This document shows positions 17,470 to 25,513 of a DNA stretch of 48,422 bases, piece by piece. The notes under the pieces are model-generated. The model was not told the origin of the DNA. It saw nothing but the letters and a program-made list of their open reading frames with translations, and searched no databases. The stretch is from Pseudomonas morbosilactucae (GTDB lineage: Bacteria; Pseudomonadota; Gammaproteobacteria; Pseudomonadales; Pseudomonadaceae): contig NZ_JALQCW010000009.1 of assembly GCF_023241715.1 (NCBI RefSeq), positions 1 to 48,422 on the forward strand, in the 5' to 3' direction. Numbering within the stretch: position 1 is the stretch's first letter; each line of letters opens with the position of its first letter. The position numbers and the translations under genes are program-made.

Positions 17470-17636
17470 CGTACACTATGAATTGCTGTATAGAATGGCC
17501 AGCTCAATAATTCGTCCCATCTCAATAATAAAGCGGCGCTCATTATCCTGCCGCAGGTGAGACCTGTCACCGACTTGGTCTACAGTCGTGCTGTTCAGGT
17601 CCTGCCCGACTTGTCTCCATCACCGGGAGTTGAAAC

Positions 17637-19547
17637 ATGCAGCGTTCCATTGCCACCGTCTCCTTGAGCGGTACCCTGCCGGAAAAACTCGAAGCCATTG
17701 CCGCCGCCGGTTTCGACGGCGTGGAGATTTTCGAGAACGACCTTCTCTACTACGACGGCAGCCCACGAGAAATTAAACAGATGTGCGCGGACCTGGGGAT
17801 TGCGATCACCCTGTTCCAGCCGTTTCGTGATTTTGAAGGCTGCCGCCGTGACCGCCTGGCACGCAATCTGGAACGCGCGGAGCGCAAGTTCGACCTGATG
17901 CAGGAACTGGGCACCGACCTGGTGCTGGTGTGCAGCAACGCCGCCGCCGACAGCGTGGGCGACCAGCAGATCCTGGTGGACGATTTGCGCCTGCTGGCCG
18001 AGCGGGCCGGGGCGCGAGGCTTGCGCATCGGTTATGAGGCCCTGGCCTGGGGTCGCCACGTGAACACTTACCAGCAAGTCTGGGACATCGTGCGGCAGGC
18101 GGATCACCCCAGCCTTGGGGTGTTGCTGGACAGCTTCCACACCCTGTCGCTCAAGGGTGACCCGGCGGCGATCGCCGATATTCCGGGCGACAAGATCTTC
18201 TTCGTGCAGATGGCCGACGCGCCGATCCTGGCCATGGACGTACTGGAGTGGAGCCGGCATTTCCGTTGCTTCCCGGGCCAGGGCGAGTTCGACTTGCCGG
18301 GCTTCCTGGCGCCGATCATCAAGAGTGGCTACACCGGCCCGCTGTCCCTGGAAATTTTCAACGACGGCTTCCGCGCCGCGCCGCCTCGGGCCAATGCCGC
18401 CGACGGCCTGCGCTCCCTGCTGTACCTGGAAGAAAAGACCCGCGAGCGCCTGCAGCAGGAAGGCCATGTGCCGGCCACCCCGGACTTGCTGTTTGCTCCG
18501 CCGCCAGCCAGCGAATACGGCGGCACCGAGTTTCTTGAATTCGCCGTGGACGAAGCCCTGGGCGCCAAGCTCGGCAGTTGGCTGGAGCGCCTGGGCTTTG
18601 CCAAGGCCGGGCAGCACCGCTCGAAAAGCGTCAGCCTGATGCGCCAAGGCGATATCAACCTGATCCTAAACTCCGAACCCTATTCCTTTGCCCACAGCTT
18701 CTTCGAATCCCATGGCCCTTCGGTGTGTGCCACGGCGATTCGGGTCAAGGACAGCGCCAAGGCCCTGGAACGTGCCGTGGCCTACAAGGGCCAGCCTTAC
18801 CGTGGCCTGGTCGGCCCCAATGAGCTGGAGCTGGCGGCCGTACGCGAGCTGGATGGCAGCCTGATCTACCTGGTGGACCAGGAAAAGGGCGGCCAGCACC
18901 TGTACGACACTGACTTCAACATGCACCCGGGCGTGGTGGCCAAGGGCGGCCTCAAGCGCATCGACCACATGGCCATGGCCCTGCCGGCCGACAGCCTCGA
19001 CAGTTGGGTGCTGTTCTACAAGAGCCTGCTGGACTTCACCGCCGATGACGAAGTGGTGCTGCCCGACCCTTACGGCCTGGTGAAAAGCCGGGCCCTGCGC
19101 AGCCGCTGCAGCACCATTCGCCTGCCGCTGAACATCTCTGAAAGCCACAAGACCGCGATCTCCCACGCGCTGTCCAGCTACGGCGGCTCGGGTGTGCACC
19201 ACATTGCCTTCGATTGCGACGACATCTTCGCCGAAGTCAGTCGCGCCAAAGAGGCCGGAGTGCCGCTGCTGGACATCCCGCTGAACTACTACGACGACCT
19301 GGCCGCGCGGTTTGATTTTGACGACGAGTTCCTCAGCGAACTGGCGTACTACAACGTGCTCTACGACCGTGACGCGCAAGGCGGTGAGCTGTTCCACGTC
19401 TACACCGAACCGTTCGAGGGGCGTTTCTTCTTCGAGATCATCCAGCGCAAGAATGGTTATGTGGGTTACGGCGCGGCCAACGTCGCGGTGCGCCTGGCGG
19501 CCATGGCCAAGTCCCGCAGCGGCGGCTTGCGCCACGCGAAGTTGTAG
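17637..19547 (+). CDS. quiC: 3-dehydroshikimate dehydratase, fused to HPPD-like domain
   Basis: Predicted 636-residue enzyme converting 3-dehydroshikimate to protocatechuate. The N-terminal half (about 1-275) is a sugar-phosphate-isomerase-type TIM barrel. Its four divalent-metal ligands are visible at E134 (GYEALAWG), D165 (LLDSFHTL), Q191 (FVQMADAP) and E239 (SLEIFNDG). The C-terminal half (about 295-620) is a two-module VOC fold like 4-hydroxyphenylpyruvate dioxygenase, with possible metal ligands in RIDHMAMALP, GVHHIAFDCDD and FFFEIIQRKNG. This fusion matches Pseudomonas QuiC1; single-domain dehydratases exist elsewhere. Expression is probably controlled by the two palindromes upstream. 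The product feeds PcaHG in the same window. Confidence 0.95.
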   Translation: MQRSIATVSLSGTLPEKLEAIAAAGFDGVEIFENDLLYYDGSPREIKQMCADLGIAITLFQPFRDFEGCRRDRLARNLERAERKFDLMQELGTDLVLVCSNAAADSVGDQQILVDDLRLLAERAGARGLRIGYEALAWGRHVNTYQQVWDIVRQADHPSLGVLLDSFHTLSLKGDPAAIADIPGDKIFFVQMADAPILAMDVLEWSRHFRCFPGQGEFDLPGFLAPIIKSGYTGPLSLEIFNDGFRAAPPRANAADGLRSLLYLEEKTRERLQQEGHVPATPDLLFAPPPASEYGGTEFLEFAVDEALGAKLGSWLERLGFAKAGQHRSKSVSLMRQGDINLILNSEPYSFAHSFFESHGPSVCATAIRVKDSAKALERAVAYKGQPYRGLVGPNELELAAVRELDGSLIYLVDQEKGGQHLYDTDFNMHPGVVAKGGLKRIDHMAMALPADSLDSWVLFYKSLLDFTADDEVVLPDPYGLVKSRALRSRCSTIRLPLNISESHKTAISHALSSYGGSGVHHIAFDCDDIFAEVSRAKEAGVPLLDIPLNYYDDLAARFDFDDEFLSELAYYNVLYDRDAQGGELFHVYTEPFEGRFFFEIIQRKNGYVGYGAANVAVRLAAMAKSRSGGLRHAKL

Positions 19548-19558
19548 GCGGTTGCCAG

Positions 19559-19596
19559 GGGAGGCGGTCAAATAGCCGCCTCCCGGCTTTCTTTCG
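19559..19596 (+). terminator. terminator after quiC
   Basis: Nine-base arms GGGAGGCGG / CCGCCTCCC around an 8-base loop, followed by GGCTTTCTTTC. It lies 12 bases after the quiC stop and before the TetR gene, so the two are probably separate units or only partly linked. Confidence 0.7.
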
Positions 19597-19651
19597 CGGG
19601 GTGACGCGGCCCATAATCGCCCGCGTATGTAGCGATGGCCGTGAGCCCATA

Positions 19652-20329
19652 ATGACAATGACTGACCAACTCCCCATTGCGCCCGATGAGCCTGTCGTCG
19701 AGCCGCGCAAGAGCCGCAAGAACAACCCCGAAAAGACCCGCGAGAACATTCTTCAAGAGGCCATTGTCGAGTTCGTCCAGCAGGGGCTGTCCGGCGCTCG
19801 GGTGGATGCCATCGCCGAGCGCATCCATACCTCCAAGCGCATGATCTATTACTACTTCGGCAGCAAGGAACAGCTCTACGTCGAAGTGCTGGAGAAGCTC
19901 TACGGCGACATCCGCAGCACCGAGAGCCGCCTGCACCTGGCGGAACTCGAACCCCGCGAGGCCATTCGCCGGTTGGTGGAGTTCACCTTCGATCACCACG
20001 ACCTCAACGTCGATTTCGTGCGGATCGTCAGCATCGAGAACATCCACAAGGGCGAGTACGTGAAGCAGTCCGGGGTGATCAAGGCGATGAACAACACCAT
20101 CCTCGACGCCTTGGGTGAAATCCTCCGGCGTGGTGCTGATGATGGGGTGTTCCGGCCAGGGCTGGACGCGCTGGATGTGCACTTGCTGATCAGCTCGTTC
20201 TGTTTCTACCGAGTCTCCAATCGCCACACCTTCGGCGAGATCTTCCAGATCGACCTGCCCGACGAGAGCATCAAGCAGCGTCATCGGGAAATGATCTGCG
20301 AATCGGTACTGCGCTACCTGCAAGCCTGA
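19652..20329 (+). CDS. TetR/AcrR family regulator, likely of the quinate/shikimate genes
   Basis: Predicted 225-residue regulator. After a charged N-terminal tail (EPRKSRKNNPEKTRENIL) comes the TetR helix-turn-helix region (GARVDAIAERIHTSKRMIYY, then YFGSKEQLYVEVLEKLYG). The remainder is a helical ligand-binding domain with TetR_C-like sequence near VRIVSIENIHKGEYV. Two ATG codons are possible, at 19,652 and 19,658; the first is given. It lies between quiC and the convergent aroQ-aroE pair. The ACTAACYGGTT box common to both promoters makes it the best candidate local repressor. The inducer may be a pathway intermediate; this is inference. Confidence 0.9.
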   Translation: MTMTDQLPIAPDEPVVEPRKSRKNNPEKTRENILQEAIVEFVQQGLSGARVDAIAERIHTSKRMIYYYFGSKEQLYVEVLEKLYGDIRSTESRLHLAELEPREAIRRLVEFTFDHHDLNVDFVRIVSIENIHKGEYVKQSGVIKAMNNTILDALGEILRRGADDGVFRPGLDALDVHLLISSFCFYRVSNRHTFGEIFQIDLPDESIKQRHREMICESVLRYLQA

Positions 20330-20360
20330 CGCCACATCCGCGATGGGGCCGGCACCTACA

Positions 20361-20582
20361 CACCTGGAAGGCATCGAAACACCCATTGTAGGAGCTGGCT
20401 CGCCAGCTATAGCGCCCTCAAGCCCTTTGCAAAACCCGAGGCCCCATCGCCGGCAAGCCGGCTCCCACATTCACATGGAGGGTATCGAAATACCCATTGT
20501 AGGAGCTGGCTCGCCAGCGATAGCGCCCCCAAGCCCTGTACAAAACTCGAGGCCTCATCGCCGGCAAGCCGGCCCCGGCGGG
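20361..20582. repeat. tandemly duplicated REP pair, 111-base period
   Basis: Two consecutive copies of a 111-base unit (20,361-20,471 and 20,472-20,582). Each begins with a CACCTGGAAGG/CACATGGAGGG-like start and CCATTGTAGGAGCTGGCTCG, followed by CCAGC and the inverse REP ATCGCCGGCAAGCCGGC about 60 bases later. The second copy ends 1 base before the aroE stop. This is a BIME-type element between convergent genes, probably spread by the host's REP-associated transposase elsewhere in the genome. Confidence 0.88.
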
Positions 20583-20583
20583 G

Positions 20584-21438
20584 TCAGTGGTTCATGCTTT
20601 GGAAATGCTCGAGCATGCGCTGGGCGTCGGCGGTGACGCCGCTGAACAATTCAAACGCCTTGACCGCCTGGAACACCGCCATGTTGCCGCCATCCAGGGT
20701 CCGGCAACCGAGGGCGCGGGCGTTGCGCAGCAGTTCGGTTTCCAGCGGGAAGTAGACAATCTCGGCCACCCACAGGTCCGCGCGCAGCAACTCCACTGGC
20801 ACGGGCATCCCCGGCAGCTTGGCCATGCCCATGGGCGTGGTGTTCACCAGGCCGTTGGCGGCGCCGAGAGTGGCGGGCAGGTCCACACCCGCCTTGGCGC
20901 GGCCGGGACCGAAGTGCTGATTGAGGTTGTCTGCCAGGCTCTGGGCGCGGCTGCTGTCCACATCGAAAATACTCAGTTGCTGCACGCCTTCACCGAGCAG
21001 GGCGTGGGCCACGGCGGCCCCGGCACCACCGGCGCCCATTTGCACCACCCGTTCCAGGGCCACGCCTTGCAAGCCACGACGAAAGCCTTCGGCAAAACCC
21101 AGGCAATCGGTGTTGTGGCCGATGCGCTTGCCGTTCTTCAGCACCACGGTGTTCACCGCGCCGATGCCCCGGGCTTCGGCAGACAGTTCGTCAAGCAGAG
21201 GAATGATGCTCTGCTTGCACGGGAAGGTGATGTTCAGGCCGGTGAAACTCATGCGCTCGGCCGCCTGCAACAAATCGGGCAGGGCACTGCTGTCGAGTTT
21301 CAACTGATCCAGGTCGATGAGCCGGTACAGGTAGCGCAAACCCTGAGCGTCGCCTTCACGCTCGTGCATGGCCGGGGTGCGGGAAGCCTGGATACCGGCG
21401 CCGATCAGGCCGGCGAGAATCGCATTGTCAGCACTCAT
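20584..21438 (-). CDS. aroE: shikimate dehydrogenase (catabolic-cluster AroE paralogue)
   Basis: Predicted 284-residue NAD(P)-dependent enzyme interconverting shikimate and 3-dehydroshikimate. The substrate site is visible in LAGLIGAGIQASRTPAMHE and FTGLNITFPCKQSIIPLLDE, with the catalytic Lys of the FPCK motif in place of the usual HPFK. The conserved NTDCLGF follows. The cofactor loop is MGAGGAGAAVAHALL, and the C-terminus carries LDGGNMAVFQAVKAFELFSG. These features resemble the quinate/shikimate dehydrogenase (RifI/YdiB-like) branch rather than housekeeping AroE. It follows aroQ by 5 bases in an operon. The housekeeping copy is presumably elsewhere, so the symbol is given for function only. 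Confidence 0.88.
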   Translation of the reverse strand: MSADNAILAGLIGAGIQASRTPAMHEREGDAQGLRYLYRLIDLDQLKLDSSALPDLLQAAERMSFTGLNITFPCKQSIIPLLDELSAEARGIGAVNTVVLKNGKRIGHNTDCLGFAEGFRRGLQGVALERVVQMGAGGAGAAVAHALLGEGVQQLSIFDVDSSRAQSLADNLNQHFGPGRAKAGVDLPATLGAANGLVNTTPMGMAKLPGMPVPVELLRADLWVAEIVYFPLETELLRNARALGCRTLDGGNMAVFQAVKAFELFSGVTADAQRMLEHFQSMNH

Positions 21439-21443
21439 TGAAA

Positions 21444-21884
21444 TCACCCTTGCAAGCGCTTGCTGAAATGTTCCAGGGCCAGGCGGTAGCCATGGCTGCC
21501 AAAGCCGCACATCACGGCCAGGGCGATGCTCGACACAAAGGAGTGATGACGGAACGGCTCGCGTGCGTGGACGTTGGACAGGTGCACTTCGATCACCGGC
21601 AACTCGCTGGCCACCAGGGCGTCGCGGATGGCCACCGAGGTGTGGGTCCAGGCTGCAGGGTTGATGACGATCCCGGCGCAACGGCCGCGGGCGCCGTGGA
21701 TCCAGTCCAGCAACTCGCCTTCATGGTTGGTCTGGCGGAACTCCACGGTCAAGCCGAATTCCTCGGCCGCACGGCCGCACAGGGCAGAAATATCCGCCAG
21801 GGTTTCATGGCCGTAAGTGGCGGGTTCGCGGGTGCCGAGCAGGTTCAGGTTCGGGCCGTTAAGCACCAGAACGATAGGACGCAT
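21444..21884 (-). CDS. aroQ: type II 3-dehydroquinate dehydratase
   Basis: Predicted 146-residue type II dehydroquinase, a small flavodoxin-like enzyme that forms dodecamers and converts 3-dehydroquinate to 3-dehydroshikimate. Signature elements are [20 protein letters not shown] (with the catalytic Tyr at its end), [32 protein letters not shown] and [17 protein letters not shown] (with the catalytic His). The ATG at 21,884 begins the conserved strand, and a GGAG lies about 9 bases ahead. It is the first gene of the aroQ-aroE unit and lies beside quiC, so a catabolic role is likely. A second biosynthetic aroQ is expected elsewhere. Confidence 0.95.
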   Translation of the reverse strand: MRPIVLVLNGPNLNLLGTREPATYGHETLADISALCGRAAEEFGLTVEFRQTNHEGELLDWIHGARGRCAGIVINPAAWTHTSVAIRDALVASELPVIEVHLSNVHAREPFRHHSFVSSIALAVMCGFGSHGYRLALEHFSKRLQG

Positions 21885-21901
21885 GGGGAGTATCTCCGTT
21901 G

Positions 21902-21909
21902 TTATTGTT
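21902..21909 (-). promoter_or_regulatory. Hfq/Crc CA motif in aroQ leader
   Basis: On the minus strand the leader reads AACAATAACAACGGAG, with AACAATAA a perfect AAYAAYAA motif, a few bases ahead of the ribosome binding site of aroQ. This suggests catabolite repression of the aroQ-aroE operon by Hfq/Crc. Confidence 0.5.
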
Positions 21910-21943
21910 GGCCCGGCGTGAGGAGACCGGGCTGTGGGGATAA

Positions 21944-21970
21944 ATTGTACTAACTGGTTAATTAGGTCAA
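21944..21970 (-). promoter_or_regulatory. candidate sigma-70 promoter of aroQ-aroE
   Basis: On the minus strand TTGACC (21,970-21,965) and TACAAT (21,949-21,944) are spaced by 15 bases, which is slightly short. The transcript would start about 50 bases before the aroQ ATG. The spacer contains the ACTAACTGGTT box. Confidence 0.45.
21949..21959. promoter_or_regulatory. ACTAACTGGTT box, candidate TetR operator at aroQ
   Basis: It matches the quiC box at 17,459 in 10 of 11 positions and lies between the predicted -35 and -10 elements of aroQ, the classic place for a repressor to block polymerase. The likely reader is the TetR protein at 19.7 kb. Confidence 0.5.
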
Positions 21971-22009
21971 TTGCGCTCGGATCACCGAGCCCCTGGCCTG
22001 GCATTAAGT

Positions 22010-22024
22010 GTTCGGTGATCGAAC
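22010..22024. promoter_or_regulatory. GTTCGGTGATCGAAC palindrome (PcaR/IclR-type operator)
   Basis: A near copy of the palindrome upstream of quiC (13 of 15 bases). It is about 40 bases upstream of the predicted aroQ -35 element, as for an activator. It also ends only 6 bases before the ATG of the DUF2442 gene on the other strand, so it could affect that gene too. A nearby inverted GATCACCGA (21,980-21,988) pairs with part of this site. Confidence 0.55.
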
Positions 22025-22030
22025 AAAAAC

Positions 22031-22375
22031 ATGAGCCAGCGTTGCGCTGCAGCTCGCCTGAGTTACCAGGCGCCGTGCCTGCACCTGGGCTTCGAGGATG
22101 GCAGCGCGATCCTCTTGCCCGTGAGTAACTACCCGGAGTTGGCCGGCCTCAGCGAGGCTGATTTGCTTGGGCTTGAGTTGGGTTTTTCCGGTACGGCGCT
22201 GTGCCATAAGGACCTGGATTTGCACCTGGCCATTGCCCGGCTGATCCTTGATGGAACTGGCTGGGGTATTGAGCGCTTCCCGTACGGCCGTCAGAGCAGT
22301 TCGGCCAAGGCCCAGGCGGCCCGTCTCAATGGCAAGAACGGCGGTCGCCCGCGCAAGGTGGCCGAGGTGCTTTGA
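22031..22375 (+). CDS. DUF2442-like protein
   Basis: Predicted 114-residue cytoplasmic protein. The first two thirds ([35 protein letters not shown]) follow the DUF2442 pattern of a strand pair with a "DG..I.LPV..YPEL" motif. The C-terminal tail is Ala/Arg/Lys-rich and ends in GGRPRK, reminiscent of DNA-binding antitoxin tails. No toxin-like partner gene is adjacent. Ribosome binding sequence ahead of the ATG is weak, and the GTTCGGTGATCGAAC palindrome stands almost at the start codon. Function is unknown. Confidence 0.65.
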   Translation: MSQRCAAARLSYQAPCLHLGFEDGSAILLPVSNYPELAGLSEADLLGLELGFSGTALCHKDLDLHLAIARLILDGTGWGIERFPYGRQSSSAKAQAARLNGKNGGRPRKVAEVL

Positions 22376-22390
22376 CGCACAGAGGCTGCA

Positions 22391-22422
22391 AACGACCGCC
22401 AGCCATGGGCGTGGCGGTCGTT
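22391..22422. terminator. bidirectional terminator between DUF2442 gene and trmA
   Basis: Eleven-base arms AACGACCGCCA / TGGCGGTCGTT with a 10-base loop, placed between two convergent stop codons. GGCTTTAA follows on the plus side. Confidence 0.75.
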
Positions 22423-22426
22423 GGCT

Positions 22427-23506
22427 TTAACGACGGGTCAGCAAGACCCCGGATTCCATGTGATGGGTCCAGGGGAACTGGTCGAACAGCGCGCAGCGGG
22501 TGATGCGGTGGGTGTCGTGCAACTGGGCGATGTTGGCCGCCAGGGTTTCCGGGTTGCAGGAGATGTACAGGATGTTGTCGAAGCGTCGGGTCAGCTCGCA
22601 GGTGTCCGGGTCCATGCCGGCCCGGGGCGGGTCGACGAACACGCTGCCGAACTCGTAGCTTTTCAGGTCCACGCCTTGTAGGCGACGGAACGGACGCACT
22701 TCGTTCAGGGCTTCGGTCAGCTCTTCAGCGGACAGGCGCACCAGGGTCACGTTGTCCACGGCGTTTTCGCTGAGGTTGCTCAGGGCGGCGTTGACCGAGG
22801 TCTTGCTGATCTCGGTGGCCAGCACTTTGCGCACCCGAGTGGCCAGGGGCAGGGTGAAGTTGCCGTTGCCGCAGTACAGCTCCAGCAGGTCGTCCGGTCG
22901 ATCGCCCAGGGCCTCATAGGCCCAGTTGAGCATCTTCTGGTTCACCGTTCCGTTGGGCTGGGTGAAGGCACCTTCGGGCTGGCGATAGCTGAAGGTACGA
23001 CCGCCCACCTCAAGTTTTTCGACCACGTAATCCTGGCCGATCACTTCACGCTTGCCCTTGGAGCGACCGATGATGCTGACGTTCAGGTCGGCTGCGAGTT
23101 GGGTCGCGGCCGCATGCCAATGCTCATCCAGCGGGCGGTGATAACACAGGGTGATCATCGCGTCGCCGGCCAGGGTGGTAAGGAACTCCACCTGGAACAG
23201 TTTGTGGCTCAGGGGCGCGCTGGCTTGCCAGGCGGCCTTGAGGCGGGGCATCAGGTCGTTGATGTGGCGACTGGCGATGGGGAAGGCTTCGATCAGGATC
23301 GGCGTGCGCTTGTCTTCCTGGGAAAACATCGCGTAATGCCGCTCACCGGCCTCGCGCCACAGACGGAATTCCGCGCGCAGGCGGAAGTTCTGCAAGGGCG
23401 AGTCGAAGACCTGGGGCTCGGGCGCATCGAAAGGGGCCAACAGGTCACGCAGGCGAGTGACCTTGTCGTCCAACTGTGCGGTGTAGCTTGGGGCATCAAA
23501 AGTCAT
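22427..23506 (-). CDS. trmA: tRNA (uracil-5-)-methyltransferase
   Basis: Predicted 359-residue SAM-dependent enzyme forming m5U54 in the T-loop of tRNA. It lacks the TRAM domain, as TrmA does, which separates it from RlmC and RlmD. The SAM motif is [16 protein letters not shown]. The DPPRAGMDP motif and the catalytic cysteine in [14 protein letters not shown] are visible. The ATG at 23,506 overlaps the stop of the permease gene (ATGA), suggesting translational coupling with a purine transporter. This start was preferred over the GTG four codons upstream because of that overlap and family length. Confidence 0.95.
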   Translation of the reverse strand: MTFDAPSYTAQLDDKVTRLRDLLAPFDAPEPQVFDSPLQNFRLRAEFRLWREAGERHYAMFSQEDKRTPILIEAFPIASRHINDLMPRLKAAWQASAPLSHKLFQVEFLTTLAGDAMITLCYHRPLDEHWHAAATQLAADLNVSIIGRSKGKREVIGQDYVVEKLEVGGRTFSYRQPEGAFTQPNGTVNQKMLNWAYEALGDRPDDLLELYCGNGNFTLPLATRVRKVLATEISKTSVNAALSNLSENAVDNVTLVRLSAEELTEALNEVRPFRRLQGVDLKSYEFGSVFVDPPRAGMDPDTCELTRRFDNILYISCNPETLAANIAQLHDTHRITRCALFDQFPWTHHMESGVLLTRR

Positions 23507-24798
23507 GCGGCGAACCAACCCAACTTGATCACAAACAGAATCGACAGGATCACCAGCGGTGCGTTCAGCTCACGGGCGCGGCCGGACAGCAACTTGATCG
23601 CGGTCCAGGCAATAAAGCCGAAGGCGATGCCGTTGGCGATGGAATAGGTGAACGGCATAGCCAGCGCGGTCACGACCACTGGTGCGGCTACGGTGATGTC
23701 TTCCCAGTCGATTTCCGCCAGGCCCGAGGTCATCAGCACCGCCACGAACAGCAGGGCTGGCGCGGTAGCGAAGGCCGGCACGCTGGCCGCCAGTGGCGAG
23801 AAGAACAGCGCCAGCAGGAACAGGATCGCCACCACGATGGCCGTCAGGCCGGTGCGGCCGCCGGCGCTGACGCCCGCTGCGGATTCGATGTAGCTGGTGG
23901 TGGTCGAGGTGCCCAGCAGGGAACCGGCCATGGCCGCGGTGCTGTCGGCGATCAAGGCCCGGCCCATTTTCGGCATGTGGCCGTCCTTGCCCATCAGGCC
24001 GGCGCGCTTGGCCACGCCGATCAGGGTGCCGGAGTTGTCGAACAGGTCGACGAACAGGAAGGCGAAAATCACGCTGACCAGGCCGATGTCCAGGGCGCCC
24101 TTGATGTCCAACTGGAGGAAGGTCGGCGCCAGGGATGGTGGCATGGACATCACCCCTTTAAAGGCAGTGAAGCCCAGGACGATGGAGGCGATGGTCACCA
24201 CCAGGATGCCGATCAGCACGGCACCGCGAACCCGCAGGGCTTCCAGGGCCACGATCAGGGCAAAACCCAGGGTGGCGAGGATCGGCGCGGGTTTGCGCAG
24301 GTCGCCGAGGCCGACCATGGTCGCCTCGTTGCTGACCACGATGCCAGCGTTGTGCAGGGCGATCAGCGCCAGGAACAGGCCGATACCGGCCGCGATTGCC
24401 GAGCGCAGGGGCAGGGGGATGCTGTTGATGATCCATTCACGGATACGGAAGATCGACAGCAGAAAGAACAGCACCGCCGAGATGAACACCGCGCCCAGCG
24501 CCACTTGCCAGGTATGGCCCATGTGCAGGACCACGGTGTAGGTGAAGAAGGCGTTCAAGCCCATGCCCGGTGCCAGGGCGATCGGGTAGTTGGCGATCAG
24601 GCCCATGATGGTCGAGCCGATGGCCGCGGCCAGGCAGGTGGCGACAAACAGCGCGCCTTTGTCCATGCCCGTCTCGCCGAGGATGCTCGGGTTGACGAAG
24701 AGGATGTAGGCCATGGCCAGGAAGGTGGTGACGCCCGCAAGAATCTCGGTGCGCACGTTGGTGTTGTGTGCCTTGAGTTGAAACAGCCTTTCCAGCAT
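23503..24798 (-). CDS. AzgA-type NCS2 purine permease
   Basis: Predicted 431-residue inner-membrane transporter of the NCS2/AzgA group, which imports adenine, guanine or hypoxanthine by proton symport. The N-terminus [20 protein letters not shown] and the [18 protein letters not shown] and [15 protein letters not shown] segments are typical. Later [20 protein letters not shown] and [19 protein letters not shown] carry conserved substrate-site residues. About 13-14 hydrophobic helices are visible. It is first in a unit with trmA. No purine riboswitch was recognised in the 200 bases upstream. Confidence 0.92.
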   Translation of the reverse strand: MLERLFQLKAHNTNVRTEILAGVTTFLAMAYILFVNPSILGETGMDKGALFVATCLAAAIGSTIMGLIANYPIALAPGMGLNAFFTYTVVLHMGHTWQVALGAVFISAVLFFLLSIFRIREWIINSIPLPLRSAIAAGIGLFLALIALHNAGIVVSNEATMVGLGDLRKPAPILATLGFALIVALEALRVRGAVLIGILVVTIASIVLGFTAFKGVMSMPPSLAPTFLQLDIKGALDIGLVSVIFAFLFVDLFDNSGTLIGVAKRAGLMGKDGHMPKMGRALIADSTAAMAGSLLGTSTTTSYIESAAGVSAGGRTGLTAIVVAILFLLALFFSPLAASVPAFATAPALLFVAVLMTSGLAEIDWEDITVAAPVVVTALAMPFTYSIANGIAFGFIAWTAIKLLSGRARELNAPLVILSILFVIKLGWFAA

Positions 24799-25004
24799 GT
24801 CTGCTCCCCGTGGCGCGCCCGGCGCCGTGAATGTATCGACCTCAATAGCAAAGCACAGGCGGCCTGAGGCGTCTGTGGATTTGCGCTGGGTCGGAAAAAG
24901 CCGCGCATCATACCAGCAGCGTGGGGCAATGGCTGCGATCGTCGGCGATGTTTTGCCGGGATCGCAACTGGCGCATACTGCGCCCTGATTGATAGGGGGG
25001 ACCT

Positions 25005-25463
25005 ATGAGCAGCACGATGAAAATGACCGCTTGGGCTATTGGCCTGTTGAGCGCTGCCGGCTTGTACCTGGATGCGCTGCCGGCGCAGGCCCGTTCCGCG
25101 CCGCCCCTGAGCCGGGTCGAGGTGCTCAAGGTGCAGTCGCCCTCATGCGGGGTGGAAGATGTTTCCGGTGGCCGTGAAAGCACCTACTGCGACCACAGCG
25201 GGCCGAACATCAAGGTCTACGTGCTGGAGCTGGGCTACGGTCGCCAACCCCACGTGACCCTGGACGGCTTCGCCCTCAATGGCAGCCGTTCGGCGGTCTG
25301 CCAGGACGGCAGCAGCCTGGTGGCCTGTGGCACGGGCGCGGTCACGGTGGGCTATCTGTATACCTTTGACCTGGCGGGCAAGCAGGAAGGCACCTTCAGT
25401 TTCAGCAATACCTCGATCAATGCGCCGGGAAACACCCTGAGCGCGCAGATCTATATCAAGTAA
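25005..25463 (+). CDS. small secreted DUF4879-like protein
   Basis: Predicted 152-residue exported protein. A Sec signal peptide covers about residues 1-30 (hydrophobic AIGLLSAAGLYLDALPAQA). The mature part is beta-rich with four cysteines (SPSCGVED, STYCDHSG, AVCQDG, VACGTG) that could form two disulfides. It ends in SAQIYIK. It resembles DUF4879 (YolA-like) proteins by the N-terminal VEVLKVQSPSCG pattern; no function is known. AGGGGGGA precedes the ATG; a second ATG four codons later is possible. Apparently a single-gene unit. Confidence 0.7.
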   Translation: MSSTMKMTAWAIGLLSAAGLYLDALPAQARSAPPLSRVEVLKVQSPSCGVEDVSGGRESTYCDHSGPNIKVYVLELGYGRQPHVTLDGFALNGSRSAVCQDGSSLVACGTGAVTVGYLYTFDLAGKQEGTFSFSNTSINAPGNTLSAQIYIK

Positions 25464-25513
25464 CGACCTGAAAGCTGGCTAAGCTCTAAAGACCCTTTCG
25501 TGGAATTCCCCCC

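Larger units (their letters stand above)
17027..17636. other. divergent intergenic region between MFS transporter and quiC
   Basis: About 610 bases with no convincing gene. The small open frame at 17,194-17,457 on the minus strand has no start context or recognisable protein. The stretch nearest quiC holds two palindromic boxes (17,439 and 17,459). An A/T-rich TATAGAAT at 17,489-17,496 could be a -10 element. A small palindrome GACGA-AAAA-TCGTC lies at 17,405-17,418. The size suggests control regions for both divergent genes. Confidence 0.7.

Noticed and set aside
23476..24867. 463-codon plus-strand open frame opposite the purine permease
   Set aside because: Gly/Gln/His-rich shadow of a conserved membrane protein gene.
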